A DNA stretch of 64,000 nucleotides from Methyloglobulus morosus KoM1 (lineage in GTDB: Bacteria > Pseudomonadota > Gammaproteobacteria > Methylococcales > Methylomonadaceae): NCBI RefSeq assembly GCF_000496735.2, contig NZ_AYLO01000011.1:1-64000 (forward strand). The letters are read 5' to 3'. Positions 35,797-45,339 of this stretch are shown here, one piece after another; within the stretch, counting starts at the first letter, position 1, and every line of letters begins with the position of its first letter. Below the pieces are notes generated by a model, which saw nothing but the letters and a program-made list of their open reading frames with translations, was not told the DNA's origin and did no database searches. Both the position numbers and the translations under genes were made by a program.

Positions 35797-36138
35797 ATGC
35801 CGCAAATCACCGTGTTGCCGCACCAAGAACTGTGTCCGGAGGGTGTCGTTATCACAGCCAAAACAGGACAGACTATCTGCGAAGCCTTGGTAAAAGGCGG
35901 GGTCGGAATTGAGCATGCGTGCGAACATGCTTGCGCCTGCTCCACCTGCCATGTGATCGTAAAAGAAGGCTTTAGTTCTTTAATTCCGGCAGAAGAAGAT
36001 GAGGAAGATATGCTCGACAAAGCGTGGGGTTTACAGCCTCAGTCGCGCCTGTCCTGTCAGGCATTCATCGATGGCAAGGATCTGACGGTTGAGATCCCGA
36101 AATATAGCCGGAATTTTGTGAAGGAAGGAAAAAGTTAA
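35797..36138 (+). CDS. fdx: [2Fe-2S] ferredoxin of the isc operon
   Basis: 113 residues, adrenodoxin-like. Cluster ligands in CEHACACSTCHV (C-x5-C-x2-C) and the later RLSCQ Cys; acidic patch EEDEEDMLD typical of isc ferredoxin. Supplies electrons for cluster assembly on IscU. Nine bases separate it from hscA and two bases from nifV. Confidence 0.95.
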   Translation: MPQITVLPHQELCPEGVVITAKTGQTICEALVKGGVGIEHACEHACACSTCHVIVKEGFSSLIPAEEDEEDMLDKAWGLQPQSRLSCQAFIDGKDLTVEIPKYSRNFVKEGKS

Positions 36139-36140
36139 CG

Positions 36141-37262
36141 ATGAACCCGCAATCGATCACCATCAACGACACCACGCTCCGTGATGGGGAACAAACCGCT
36201 GGTGTCGCGTTCAACCGGGATGAAAAAATTGCCATTGCCTCGGCTCTGGCTATGGCAGGCGTACCGGAAATGGAGATTGGCATCCCGGCAATGGGCGCAG
36301 AGGAACAAGAGATCATCGCTGCGATAGCCCAGCTTAACCTACCATCAAAACTCATGGTATGGGGCAGGATGCGGGACGATGATCTTGAGGCCGCCCGTTC
36401 TTGCGGCGTTGACCTAGTCAACCTGTCCATCCCGGTTTCAGATATTCAAATCCGTCATAAATTAGGCCGTGATCGTGCCTGGATACTTGCTACGGTAGCG
36501 CATTTTGTCAGTAAGGCAAAGGACAAGGGTCTGGATGTCTGTGTAGGCGGCGAGGACGCATCCCGCGCAGACATCGATTTCGTCATGCAGGTGGTGGAAA
36601 CCGCCCAACAAGCAGGCGCTAGGCGTTTTCGCTTTGCTGACACCATGGGAATTCTCGACCCTTTCGCGACCTACCAGCGCATTCAACAATTAGCGGTGAA
36701 TTTCGACCTTGAGATAGAAATGCACGCCCATGATGATTTAGGTCTCGCCACCGCCAATACACTGGCTGCTGCCTGTGCGGGTGCCAGCCACGTCAATACG
36801 ACCGTCAACGGCCTTGGAGAACGCGCCGGTAACGCCGCCTTTGAAGAAACTGTCATGGGCTTGCATTACCTTTATAAAACCAGGACGGGCATTGATGTCA
36901 GCCAATTTCCGGCGATCTCGCAACTGGTGGCGACCGCTTCCGGTCGGCCCATCGCCCCGCAGAAAAGTATTGTTGGGGAGACTGTTTTTACTCACGAAGC
37001 AGGTATTCACGTTGATGGTTTTCTTAAGAACAAGCTCAATTATCAGGGCATAGATCCTAAACAACTTGGCCGCGAACACAAGATCGTACTGGGCAAGCAT
37101 TCCGGTTCCCATGCGGTGATAAGAAGCTATGAGGAGCTGGGGATTTTTCTTGATACCGGTGAGGCCACGACCCTACTTTCAAGCATACGTGATCACGTCA
37201 CCCGGAACAAGCGTACGCCGAATTCCACTGAACTGAGACACTTCTACGGTGCGTTAGCTTAG
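36141..37262 (+). CDS. nifV: Homocitrate synthase NifV
   Basis: 373 residues. Starts with [17 protein letters not shown] (metal and 2-oxoacid binding), contains [12 protein letters not shown] with the His pair and [13 protein letters not shown]. Condenses acetyl-CoA with 2-oxoglutarate to (R)-homocitrate, the organic ligand of FeMo-co. The ATG is two bases after fdx, so nifV is translated as part of the isc operon. This directly ties the Fe-S operon to nitrogenase. Confidence 0.95.
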   Translation: MNPQSITINDTTLRDGEQTAGVAFNRDEKIAIASALAMAGVPEMEIGIPAMGAEEQEIIAAIAQLNLPSKLMVWGRMRDDDLEAARSCGVDLVNLSIPVSDIQIRHKLGRDRAWILATVAHFVSKAKDKGLDVCVGGEDASRADIDFVMQVVETAQQAGARRFRFADTMGILDPFATYQRIQQLAVNFDLEIEMHAHDDLGLATANTLAAACAGASHVNTTVNGLGERAGNAAFEETVMGLHYLYKTRTGIDVSQFPAISQLVATASGRPIAPQKSIVGETVFTHEAGIHVDGFLKNKLNYQGIDPKQLGREHKIVLGKHSGSHAVIRSYEELGIFLDTGEATTLLSSIRDHVTRNKRTPNSTELRHFYGALA

Positions 37263-37323
37263 CGTCTACGATACCTATTTGTGCTAGAAATTGAATGATG
37301 ACAAAATTTAGGAGCCATTATTT

Positions 37324-37653
37324 ATGCATCCCGTGTTGAACCAATTATACGCTTTCTCCGCTGCCGAGGAATTCCTGGACTTCCTGGGGGTTACATACGA
37401 TCCTGCCATCGTGCATGTTAATCGCCTGCATATTTTAAAGCGTTTCAATCAATACCTGTCTAAGAACCCTGTACCCGAAGAAGCGGACAACGAAACGGCA
37501 CGGGAAGAATGCAAGACCCTTTTGACTAAAGCCTATATGGATTTTGTCGGCTCAAACGCAGCCCAGGAAAAAGTCTTCAAGGTATTCCAGGATCAAGACG
37601 GCAAAAGTATTTCCCTTGAAAAAATGAAGATGAGCCTGCCCTCACAGAATTAA
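37324..37653 (+). CDS. nifW: Nitrogenase-stabilizing/protective protein NifW
   Basis: 109 residues with the family core [19 protein letters not shown] followed by [13 protein letters not shown], normal length. NifW binds the MoFe protein and helps its stability under oxygen. Ribosome site TTTAGGAGCC. It follows nifV by about 60 bases, same strand, likely the same transcript. Confidence 0.92.
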   Translation: MHPVLNQLYAFSAAEEFLDFLGVTYDPAIVHVNRLHILKRFNQYLSKNPVPEEADNETAREECKTLLTKAYMDFVGSNAAQEKVFKVFQDQDGKSISLEKMKMSLPSQN

Positions 37654-37684
37654 TAGTATATTTCACAACTTTAAGAGTCGCATC

Positions 37685-38011
37685 ATGGCAAAACCTATCA
37701 AGCATGTCTTTGTCTGTACCCAGAGCAGGCCCCCCAACCATCCTCGCGGTTCTTGCGGTCAAGCCGGCTGCATGGAAGTGTTTCAGGCTTTTGCGCAACA
37801 ATTTGAACAACGTAAATTGCATGACAAATATGCACTCACCAACTCAGGATGCCTGGGCGCATGCCAAACCGGGTCTAGTGTGCTCATTTATCCTGAAGGT
37901 GTTATGTATGCCAAAGTTACCCCGGATGACGTTGCAACTATCATTGATGAACATTTGATTCAATCGCAACCCGTGGAACGCCTGCTTCAGCCCCAAGAAG
38001 TCTGGGGTTAA
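37685..38011 (+). CDS. Thioredoxin-fold [2Fe-2S] ferredoxin (Shethna/FeSI-like)
   Basis: 108 residues. Four ligand cysteines: C11 in HVFVC, the next in RGSCGQAGC, and the pair in NSGCLGACQTG, the pattern of thioredoxin-like ferredoxins such as Azotobacter FeS protein I. It has the LIYPEGVMYAKVTPDD ending of that family. Such a protein is encoded next to nifW in other diazotrophs; the exact partner is not known. Confidence 0.88.
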   Translation: MAKPIKHVFVCTQSRPPNHPRGSCGQAGCMEVFQAFAQQFEQRKLHDKYALTNSGCLGACQTGSSVLIYPEGVMYAKVTPDDVATIIDEHLIQSQPVERLLQPQEVWG

Positions 38012-38016
38012 CCTGC

Positions 38017-38502
38017 ATGGATAGCAACGCAATGGAAATGCGTAGCTTATATGCGGGCACGGTGCTTCCTGAAATTAGTCAATTACTCGAGGAAGCCATG
38101 CAGGCTTATCATGATGGAGACCATGCGGAAAAGCTGCTAAAAAAGGCGCACCAACTAGCACCGTCTGCATTGCCCGTCTATTTCTCGTTGTATAAATTTC
38201 TCTTTTATAAAGGCAAGCTTGCTGAAGCCGAGCGTGTGGTACGTTCTGCACTTGAAGAATCGGCGCGCCAAGGCGGCTTTTCCGCCTCATGGGAGCAACT
38301 CACCCCGGAATCGTCCGATTGGCTGGCTCACGATAGCCCCCAACATTTTTACCTATTTTCACTTAAAGCCCTGGCTTTTATCCGCCTACGGCTAGGTGAT
38401 CGGGAAGAATGCGACAAAATCCTTGAAAAGTTACGTTTCTTGGATCGTACCGATACGGTAGGCGCCTCGGTGATTGGTGCTTTGGCATCAGGTATCCTCT
38501 AA
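38017..38502 (+). CDS. TPR-like protein at end of nif operon
   Basis: 161 residues, all helical. Two TPR-like helix pairs are visible (DGDHAEKLLKKAHQLAPSALPVY and YKGKLAEAERVVRSALEE), then a third near the C-terminus (ALAFIRLRLGDREECDKIL). It starts five bases after the ferredoxin stop. TPR proteins bridge partners; here perhaps nitrogenase maturation or ferredoxin delivery (inference). No nif symbol recognised. Confidence 0.8.
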   Translation: MDSNAMEMRSLYAGTVLPEISQLLEEAMQAYHDGDHAEKLLKKAHQLAPSALPVYFSLYKFLFYKGKLAEAERVVRSALEESARQGGFSASWEQLTPESSDWLAHDSPQHFYLFSLKALAFIRLRLGDREECDKILEKLRFLDRTDTVGASVIGALASGIL

Positions 38503-38569
38503 TCCAATCGCCTCTATATAACCCGTCCGACAATTTCTAAATAAAGCGGTAGGGATTATTTTGCATTTA
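38503..38569. other. Gap between nif operon and zwf remnant
   Basis: Together with 38765-39009 this makes a stretch of about 500 bases with no intact gene. It holds the zwf remnant, the hairpin at 38882-38907, and AT-rich sequence without further features. Confidence 0.5.
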
Positions 38570-38764
38570 TTAACGCTCGGGCGTTAACGAGCTGCGCCAG
38601 GATTGGCTTTCTTTCTCGAACAGGCGGCGGCTGTCTTCGGGGTCCCAGGAACCGGCAGGATACGTGGCGATGTAATCCCGTTCGATCGTCCAGGTCTGTA
38701 GGATGGGGTCGACAATGAGCCAGGCGTGTTCGACTTCGTCAAAGCGCAGGAACAACGAACGGTC
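38570..38764 (-). pseudogene. zwf: C-terminal remnant of glucose-6-phosphate dehydrogenase
   Basis: 65 codons beginning DRSLFLRFDEVEHAW and ending SWRSS.. match the last part of Zwf (substrate-domain helix, then YPAGSWDPEDSRRLFEKES, as in the family YxxGSWGP...DGRSWR ending). The rest of the gene (about 430 codons) is missing upstream: the reading frame beyond 38764 no longer resembles Zwf. So this is a truncated 3' end left by a deletion or rearrangement. Confidence 0.75.
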
Positions 38765-38881
38765 AGTGGGTATCTATGGGGGTATTTATAAAAATATGGC
38801 ACATAAATATCACTTTTTTTCTTTACTATTCATTTAGTTAAAAATATTTTCGATCCTCACGGGCGAATGACTAAAACACGC

Positions 38882-38907
38882 AACCCGAAAGGCTTGGCGG
38901 GTTTTTT
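38882..38907 (+). terminator. Rho-independent terminator after nif operon
   Basis: AACCCG at 38882-38887 pairs with CGGGTT at 38898-38903, followed by TTTT to 38907. A short but standard hairpin plus T-tract reading rightward, about 380 bases after the last nif-operon gene. Confidence 0.6.
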
Positions 38908-39009
38908 ATTGTCCAATAAAAACCTAAAGACATTAAAGTTGGAGGTATTGGGAGGCATAACCCTCGTATCGGAAAATACAGACAATACGCCTTTTGATGA
39001 CATGACGGG

Positions 39010-41271
39010 TTAATCAAATTTAACACGAACACCCGCCCAGCCGGAAATCGGCGCCCCCGGCCCTAAAAAGGCCTCGCCCCTGCCGCCTTTGAAGAAATTT
39101 TGATTGATAATCCCGTAGGTCTCGTAATTGGCATCAAACACATTACGTGCCATTGCGAACAGTTCAACGTTTTTGGTGACTGCATAGCGGGTATTCAGGT
39201 TCACAATCGCATATTCGCTTACCTTTGGGAACTGGCTGCTATTGTTATCATTTCCGCGCAGATATTGGCTGGACGCATATTGCAAGTCGCCGCCGAAAAA
39301 CCAGCCTTTCAGGATTTCATATTCGGCACCCAGTTTGACGGTTTGCTGAGGAATGCCGGGGATGCGGTTTCCCGGCTTAACACGTACAGTCCCTAATGCA
39401 TTATTGAGGGTTGCCGTAGTCTGATAAGTGGCATCGACGAAACTGTAGTTAAGGTACCAGTTCAGTTTTTTCCAGTTTCCATTAAGCCCCAACTCGGCGC
39501 CTTGACGTTGGGTAAGTCCTACATTCTGGAAAAAACCGCTGACCACACTGCCTGGAGCATTCACAAAGAGAATGTCGTTGCTTAACCGCGAGTGGTACAA
39601 GGCCGCGCTCCACTTTAACGCATCACTGAATTTGCCGCGCACACCCGCTTCGAAGGTTTTCGATACCACAGGCTTAAGCGGTGGGTCAGAGGTAAAACTG
39701 TTGGGCAACGAACAAGGCGCATTGGGATCGGCGCACGACAACTCGATGGGGGTTGGGGTGCGGAAACCTTCGTTGTAATTTCCGTACACCGTCAGCTCTT
39801 CCAAGGGCGATTGGATATCGAGCGCCTTCAATGGGTTGACAGTGAAACCTGCCGAAGGATTCAACCGATCGAACGTATGGTTACCGTTCAAGGCAGTACC
39901 CACCTGATCGCGTAGCGTTACGTTAGCCTTGTTCCAGCCAGCTGAGGCATTGGCATTAAGCCAGGGTAAAACTGACAAGGTATTGGTCGCAAAAATGCTG
40001 GCATATTCAGTATCGCTTTTTACGTTTACATCAGTGGCAAACGGTGTCGTGCCGATGGTGGCTTGGGCAGGGCTAAAAACCGCATCTTGGGCAGACTGGG
40101 TAAAATCGGTGCTGTTGTCGTTGTAACCGCCGCCAACGGTCATTTGGTTTTCCATGCCCAAGATGGGCGTTGTTGAAGTCAGTTGTAGGTTGATGCCGCT
40201 ACTATCCTGGACAATAAGGTTTGCGACATTAGATGCTGGGGCAACAATTGCACCTTCACTATCAGCGCATTGGGTGAGATTGATTAAGGTTTCACAAGTC
40301 TCATCGACGTTGCCGGTATTGCTGTTGACGGACTTGGTCGTATTGCCACGATAATAGGCGTTTCCAGCCAAACTGAGTTCATCCGTAAAACGGTGTTCGG
40401 CCTTTAAATTGAAAAAAAACAGCGTATTTTGGAGCGCATCCGGTGCCGTAAAAATCGCCCGTCGGTCTGTATTAAGGGAACTGATTGGCACGGGACCCAC
40501 ACCATTAAGCGTGTTATCGGCAAAGGTAAAGCTTAAATCAAGGTCGGTATTCCCGTTTTCCCAGCCGACTTTGCCGAATGCTTGATGTACGGCACTTTTC
40601 GTAAAAGGCCGCCAGCCATCATCCTCGAAAATGTTGCCGGATAAGAACCAGTCGAAATCGCCCTTGGAACCGCCGTGCTCGGCTTCAAACGCCTTGCGTC
40701 CGAATGAACCTCCATAGGCTTCAGCGCGGGTGCCGGCATGGCTGAAGCCGCTTTTTGTCCGCACCGAGAGCGCCCCGCCTAGGGTATTCAAGCCGAACAA
40801 TGGATTGGATCCCGGTATTAAATCGATGTTGGCAATGGCGTTTTTGGGAATCAAATCCCAATTGACGGTATCCCCAAACGCTTCATTGACACGCACGCCA
40901 TCTTGATAAACCGACAGGCCAATTGGGGTTCCCAACAAGGGCGAGGCATTAAAGCCGCGATACGTCACATCGGGCTGGAATGGATTATTTTGGTTGTCGT
41001 TAATGTTGACGCTGCCCAATCGGCGGTTCATGAAATCGGACAGACTCAGTGCGCCGTGACGTTGAATATCCTCATCCTCCGCCGATTGCACATTACCAGA
41101 CACTTTCTCACGGGACAAGCCCGTAGCGCCCAGTGGTGTCGTCCCTATCACTTCCACATCGGGAAGCTCAAAAGCATCGAGCCGATTCCCATTGTTTTCA
41201 GTTGCTGCATTATCGGCGTAAGCCACAGGCGTTATTGTCGCCAAGGCGAAGAGGGTATTACGAATTATCAT
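39010..41271 (-). CDS. TonB-dependent outer membrane receptor
   Basis: 753 residues. Signal peptide of about 19 residues ending VAYA; plug domain (VEVIGTTPL TonB box region, then SLSDFMNRRLGSVNINDNQ, YRGFNASPLLGTP); C-terminal beta-barrel ending in aromatic VRVKFD. Imports a ligand with TonB energy. The substrate cannot be read from sequence; the general type is closest to Fe(3+)-siderophore or citrate receptors. Single gene, no regulator adjacent. Confidence 0.92.
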   Translation of the reverse strand: MIIRNTLFALATITPVAYADNAATENNGNRLDAFELPDVEVIGTTPLGATGLSREKVSGNVQSAEDEDIQRHGALSLSDFMNRRLGSVNINDNQNNPFQPDVTYRGFNASPLLGTPIGLSVYQDGVRVNEAFGDTVNWDLIPKNAIANIDLIPGSNPLFGLNTLGGALSVRTKSGFSHAGTRAEAYGGSFGRKAFEAEHGGSKGDFDWFLSGNIFEDDGWRPFTKSAVHQAFGKVGWENGNTDLDLSFTFADNTLNGVGPVPISSLNTDRRAIFTAPDALQNTLFFFNLKAEHRFTDELSLAGNAYYRGNTTKSVNSNTGNVDETCETLINLTQCADSEGAIVAPASNVANLIVQDSSGINLQLTSTTPILGMENQMTVGGGYNDNSTDFTQSAQDAVFSPAQATIGTTPFATDVNVKSDTEYASIFATNTLSVLPWLNANASAGWNKANVTLRDQVGTALNGNHTFDRLNPSAGFTVNPLKALDIQSPLEELTVYGNYNEGFRTPTPIELSCADPNAPCSLPNSFTSDPPLKPVVSKTFEAGVRGKFSDALKWSAALYHSRLSNDILFVNAPGSVVSGFFQNVGLTQRQGAELGLNGNWKKLNWYLNYSFVDATYQTTATLNNALGTVRVKPGNRIPGIPQQTVKLGAEYEILKGWFFGGDLQYASSQYLRGNDNNSSQFPKVSEYAIVNLNTRYAVTKNVELFAMARNVFDANYETYGIINQNFFKGGRGEAFLGPGAPISGWAGVRVKFD

Positions 41272-41513
41272 ACTTAAGGAGGATAGGGTTCAAATTACTA
41301 TATAGCCCATTATGGGATTATATATTTTAACTATATGATTTTATTATTATAGGTTTATCATTTAACGTACATGTAAGGGATATTCACCGACTGAAAATGG
41401 TATTTTGCCCGACATATAAGTATGCTCATTATTTCATATTCGTAATCGCTAAGAATTAGGAAAATTTCCTTTTTTCACTAAACGCGAGTCCTTAAACTAA
41501 CTCATTTTTTGGT

Positions 41514-41622
41514 CAATTTTAGGGCGCTACAAAAATCTGCCGTAAGGCTTAAAGGTTTCCTCATTGGACTTCTTTCCGCCAAACCTACTTCGGCACAATT
41601 TTGTGGCGCTAAAAAAATCAAG
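41514..41622. repeat. Imperfect palindromic element, about 109 bp
   Basis: The left end AATTTTAGGGCGCTACAAAA and the right end TTTTGTGGCGCTAAAAAAAT are near inverted copies, and the match continues inward (ATCTGCCG against CGGCACAA, and AAAGGTTTCC against AAACCTACTT). Suggests a small MITE-like or IS-end element; no transposase. Confidence 0.45.
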
Positions 41623-42125
41623 AAACAACAAGTCAACTCATGTTCAGCGGATGAATAACCGCCTGGCTTTTCAACATGAAGTAACCCATAGTTGGGATTC
41701 AAGCAGGCTCAAGCCTTGCTTTAGAGAAGAAGTGACCATTGGGTCGTTACGGTGGCGAAGATACGGGTTTCCTTTGTTCAGAAAACCCCGTCTTGCCAAC
41801 TCCCAACCTCACGAATGGGAAGTTGGGAAGAGGTGGTTATGGAACGGGTAGCGGCTGTGCTAGCGCAAAATCTAATGGGCAACTATTTTTATGACTTTTG
41901 TGGCAGTTATAAATGTATCCCCATTTATTTTTTTCGTAATGGCGCAGTGAGAAGGTTTGATGAAACACGGCAAACCCGGCTTAATACCTCGTCCGGCGAA
42001 CTGAAGTTGGCGAATCTTGGGGGAAACAGATAGCCTAGACAAGAAGCCCAGGGGAAACAAGGAGGAAGCGAAGGCAAACGTAACTGTAAATCCTTCGGTT
42101 CCGTTCGTTATACTTTGTTTAGGCT

Positions 42126-42152
42126 GGCTGGGTTTCGTATATCAACCCAGCC
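42126..42152. repeat. Perfect inverted repeat downstream of fusA
   Basis: GGCTGGGTT at 42126-42134 and AACCCAGCC at 42144-42152 around nine bases. It lies 28 bases past the fusA stop on the minus strand. No clear T-tract on either side, so terminator function is uncertain; the stem word resembles the TTGGGTTA repeats. Confidence 0.5.
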
Positions 42153-42179
42153 TACCACTATTTGGCGTTAAACCTGCAA

Positions 42180-44264
42180 TTACTTGTTTTTATTACGTTC
42201 GTTGACTTCTTTGATGACTTCATCCGCCACATTTTTCGGGCATGGCATGTAGTGGGAAAATTCCATGGAGAATTGCCCGCGACCGGAAGTCATGGTCCGT
42301 AAATCGCCGATATAGCCGAACATTTCGCTCAACGGCACATCCGCTTTTACCCGCACGCCAGTAATACCTGGATCTTGCGACTTAATCATGCCACGACGAC
42401 GGTTAAGGTCACCGATAACGTCACCAACGTGGGCATCCGGGGTGAAGGTATCCACCTTCATGATCGGTTCCAGCAACTGCGGGCCAGCTTTTGGGATGGT
42501 TTGGCGGAATGCGGCTTTTGCGGCAATTTCAAACGCAATCGCGGATGAGTCAACCGCATGGAACGCACCGTCGGTCAGGATAACCTTGAAATCCAAGCAC
42601 GGGAAGCCAGCTAACACGCCTTTGTCCAGCATACTTTTGAAGCCCTTTTCTACCGCCGGCCAGAATTCGCGCGGGACGTTACCGCCCGTGACCGCCGATT
42701 CAAAGATAAAGCCATTGCCCGGCTCCATCGGCTCAATAACATAGTTAATTTTGCCGTACTGGCCTGAACCGCCCGATTGTTTCTTATGGGTGTATTCGTC
42801 TTCAACCCGTTTGGTGATGGTTTCGCGGTAAGCCACTTGCGGTTTACCGACAATAACATCCACGCCGTGGGTACGTCGTAAAATGTCTACCTTGATGTCG
42901 AGATGCAACTCGCCCATACCTTTCAGGATACATTCACCGCTTTCTTCATCGGTTTCGACGTGGAAAGACGGGTCTTCTTGAACCATTTTACCTAAAGCGA
43001 TACCCATTTTTTCGTTGGATCCTTTGTCTTTCGGGCTGATCGCAACGGAAATAACCGGATCAGGGAAGACCATTGGCTCTAGTGTTGCAGGTTTGTCTGG
43101 GTCGCATAAGGTATGGCCAGTTTGCACGTTTTTAAGGCCTATCAAGGCAACGATGTCGCCAGCTTGCGCGGTTTCGATCTCGGAACGGTCATTGGCGTGC
43201 ATTTCTACCATTCGTCCAACCCGCTCGGTCTTGCCGGTAAAGGTGTTGAGCAAGGTGTCGCCTTTTTTCAGGCGGCCTGAATAGATACGGACGAAGTTCA
43301 ACGCGCCAAAGCGGTCATCCATAATCTTGAACACCAAGGAACGCAAGGGACGACTTGGATCGACGATGGCATATTCACCGGACGGGTTTCCTTCTATGTC
43401 GACTTCAGGCTGCGGCTGAACTTCGGTTGGATTTGGCAAATAATCGACCACGCCGTCCAGAATCAACTGTACCCCTTTGTTTTTAAAAGAAGAACCACAA
43501 AAAGTTGGAAAGAAATCCAGATGGATTGTGCCTTTGCGGATGCAGCGTTTGATGGCTTCAACATCAGGCTCTTCACCTTCCAGGTATTTTTCCATGACTT
43601 CATCGTCTTGGTCGGCAACCTGGTCGATCAACTTGTCACGCCATTTTTCCATTTCCTCGACCATCTCTTCAGGCACATCCTTGATTTCATATTTCAACGG
43701 ATCGCCAGAATCATCCCAAATCCAGGCTTTGCGGGTCAATAAATCGACCACACCGACGAATTTATCTTCCTGACCAATTGGTATGGTCAGCACAACCGGC
43801 ACCGCACCCAGTACGTCTTCCACTTGTTTGACAACACGGAAGAAATCCGCACCGATACGGTCTAGCTTATTCACGTAAATAATACGCGCCACTTTAGAGT
43901 CGTTAGCATAACGCCAGTTGGTTTCCGATTGCGGTTCTACGCCACCGGAACCACAGAATACGCCGATACCACCATCCAATACTTTAAGGGAACGGTACAC
44001 TTCGATAGTGAAATCAACGTGTCCCGGAGTATCGATGATGTTGAAGCGATGGTCTTTCCAGAAACAGGTCGTCGCCGCCGATTGGATGGTGATCCCACGT
44101 TCTTGCTCTTGCGCCATAAAGTCCGTGGTAGCAGCACCGTCATGTACCTCACCGATTTTGTGGATTTTTCCGGTGAGCTTTAATATCCGCTCGGTGGTCG
44201 TGGTCTTACCGGCATCGACATGCGCGAAAATACCGATGTTTCTGTAAAGCGATAAATCTGTCAT
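42180..44264 (-). CDS. fusA: Elongation factor G (EF-G2 type)
   Basis: 694 residues. GTPase motifs [11 protein letters not shown] (G1), DTPGHVDF (G3), NKLD (G4), and EF-G domains II-V with [12 protein letters not shown] and the C-terminal [12 protein letters not shown]. It stands alone, not in the str operon (no rpsL, rpsG or tuf), so it is probably the second EF-G of gammaproteobacteria that have two, a translocase for the ribosome. Confidence 0.94.
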   Translation of the reverse strand: MTDLSLYRNIGIFAHVDAGKTTTTERILKLTGKIHKIGEVHDGAATTDFMAQEQERGITIQSAATTCFWKDHRFNIIDTPGHVDFTIEVYRSLKVLDGGIGVFCGSGGVEPQSETNWRYANDSKVARIIYVNKLDRIGADFFRVVKQVEDVLGAVPVVLTIPIGQEDKFVGVVDLLTRKAWIWDDSGDPLKYEIKDVPEEMVEEMEKWRDKLIDQVADQDDEVMEKYLEGEEPDVEAIKRCIRKGTIHLDFFPTFCGSSFKNKGVQLILDGVVDYLPNPTEVQPQPEVDIEGNPSGEYAIVDPSRPLRSLVFKIMDDRFGALNFVRIYSGRLKKGDTLLNTFTGKTERVGRMVEMHANDRSEIETAQAGDIVALIGLKNVQTGHTLCDPDKPATLEPMVFPDPVISVAISPKDKGSNEKMGIALGKMVQEDPSFHVETDEESGECILKGMGELHLDIKVDILRRTHGVDVIVGKPQVAYRETITKRVEDEYTHKKQSGGSGQYGKINYVIEPMEPGNGFIFESAVTGGNVPREFWPAVEKGFKSMLDKGVLAGFPCLDFKVILTDGAFHAVDSSAIAFEIAAKAAFRQTIPKAGPQLLEPIMKVDTFTPDAHVGDVIGDLNRRRGMIKSQDPGITGVRVKADVPLSEMFGYIGDLRTMTSGRGQFSMEFSHYMPCPKNVADEVIKEVNERNKNK

Positions 44265-44643
44265 AGTTGTACTCTATTGTGGACGTGAAAACTTTACTGG
44301 AGACTAAGTTGTGACTACGTCTCTAATTTGGATTCTAAGCTTGACGATGAGCAACAAAACTTATTTCTGTCCTGTCAAGTTTTGAAAACCGACTATTTTA
44401 ACCTAAATTTCTTACAAAAATACAAGAATCCTCTCATTATTTTGCCGCAGCACCTTTTTTTAGATCATTAGGTTAGTGCCCGAGGCTTTTTCAATCCGAA
44501 CGACACGTGCTTGATCACAAATTGAACCCGACATGCCCAGGTTATCTTGAAGAATGTCTGTTGCAAGTAGCCTAAATGAATTAGCTGTGCTACTAATATG
44601 CATGTCATCCGCAACCTATTGCCGCCTACCCTAAACTAATCCT
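44265..44643. other. Divergent gap without recognisable genes
   Basis: 379 bases between fusA and the metallophosphoesterase. AT-rich, with no convincing hairpin, sigma-54 site, tRNA or small gene. Confidence 0.5.
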
Positions 44644-45339
44644 GTGGACGTATCTAAAAAAATTTTATTCGCTGGCGACCCGCACGGGAACTTTAGGCCA
44701 TTGATAAATGCCGTACACCAACACAAGCCGGAAGCGGTCGTGCTGTTAGGTGATTACGACTTGGAAACGCCGCTGGAAAATCCCTTGCAAGAGATTATCG
44801 GACGGACTGAGATATGGTGGATTGCCGGTAACCACGATTTTGAAACGCCTGACAAACACCGCAACCTGTTCCATTCCGCCCTCGCAGACAAAGGCTTACA
44901 CTTAAAAGTCACTGATATCGCTGGCATACGCATTGCCGGGTTGGGCGGCATATTCCTGGGCAGGGTATGGTATCCCCCACAAATGCCTAAATGGGTAAAT
45001 AAGCAGCAATATATCAACGCCCAACGAATGCATATCAGGATGGGGGGAATGCCCTTAAAATACCAGTGTGCCATTTGGCATGATGAATTTCATGCTTTAG
45101 CTCGGTTGAAAGCGGATATTTTAGTCACCCATGAAGCACCTGGGTCCCATAAGCACGGGTTTCAGGCTATCGGCGAACTCGCTTCGGCAATGGGCGTAAA
45201 ACAAATTTTCCATGGCCATCTGCACGAAAATTACGCCAAAGTCATCAAGCATAATATCCAGGTGTTCGGGGTCGCTAACGCGGCGGTTACTGATTTAGCG
45301 GGCAATACGGTCAGCGATTGTCGCGCTTCAGGCTATTAA
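44644..45339 (+). CDS. Metallophosphoesterase family protein
   Basis: 231 residues with a GTG start and no clear ribosome site. Calcineurin-like metal motifs in order: GDPHGN (D-x-H variant), LLGDYD (GD), AGNHDFE (GNHD), VTHEA (TH) and GHLHENY (GHxH). Two-metal phosphoesterase of the small bacterial type; substrate unknown. Its stop overlaps the proS stop region by four bases in convergent orientation. Confidence 0.88.
   Translation: MDVSKKILFAGDPHGNFRPLINAVHQHKPEAVVLLGDYDLETPLENPLQEIIGRTEIWWIAGNHDFETPDKHRNLFHSALADKGLHLKVTDIAGIRIAGLGGIFLGRVWYPPQMPKWVNKQQYINAQRMHIRMGGMPLKYQCAIWHDEFHALARLKADILVTHEAPGSHKHGFQAIGELASAMGVKQIFHGHLHENYAKVIKHNIQVFGVANAAVTDLAGNTVSDCRASGY

Larger units (their letters stand above)
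41272..42179. other. Long non-coding stretch with repeat remnants
   Basis: 908 bases between the receptor and fusA. Open frames here lack ribosome sites and family features. It contains an imperfect palindrome (41514-41622), a small CCCAAC/GTTGGG hairpin near 41806-41832 and the inverted repeat at 42126-42152. Confidence 0.55.

Noticed and set aside
41564-41851. 95-codon plus-strand frame in the receptor-fusA gap
   Set aside because: No ribosome site, no family features, and it covers repeat remnants.
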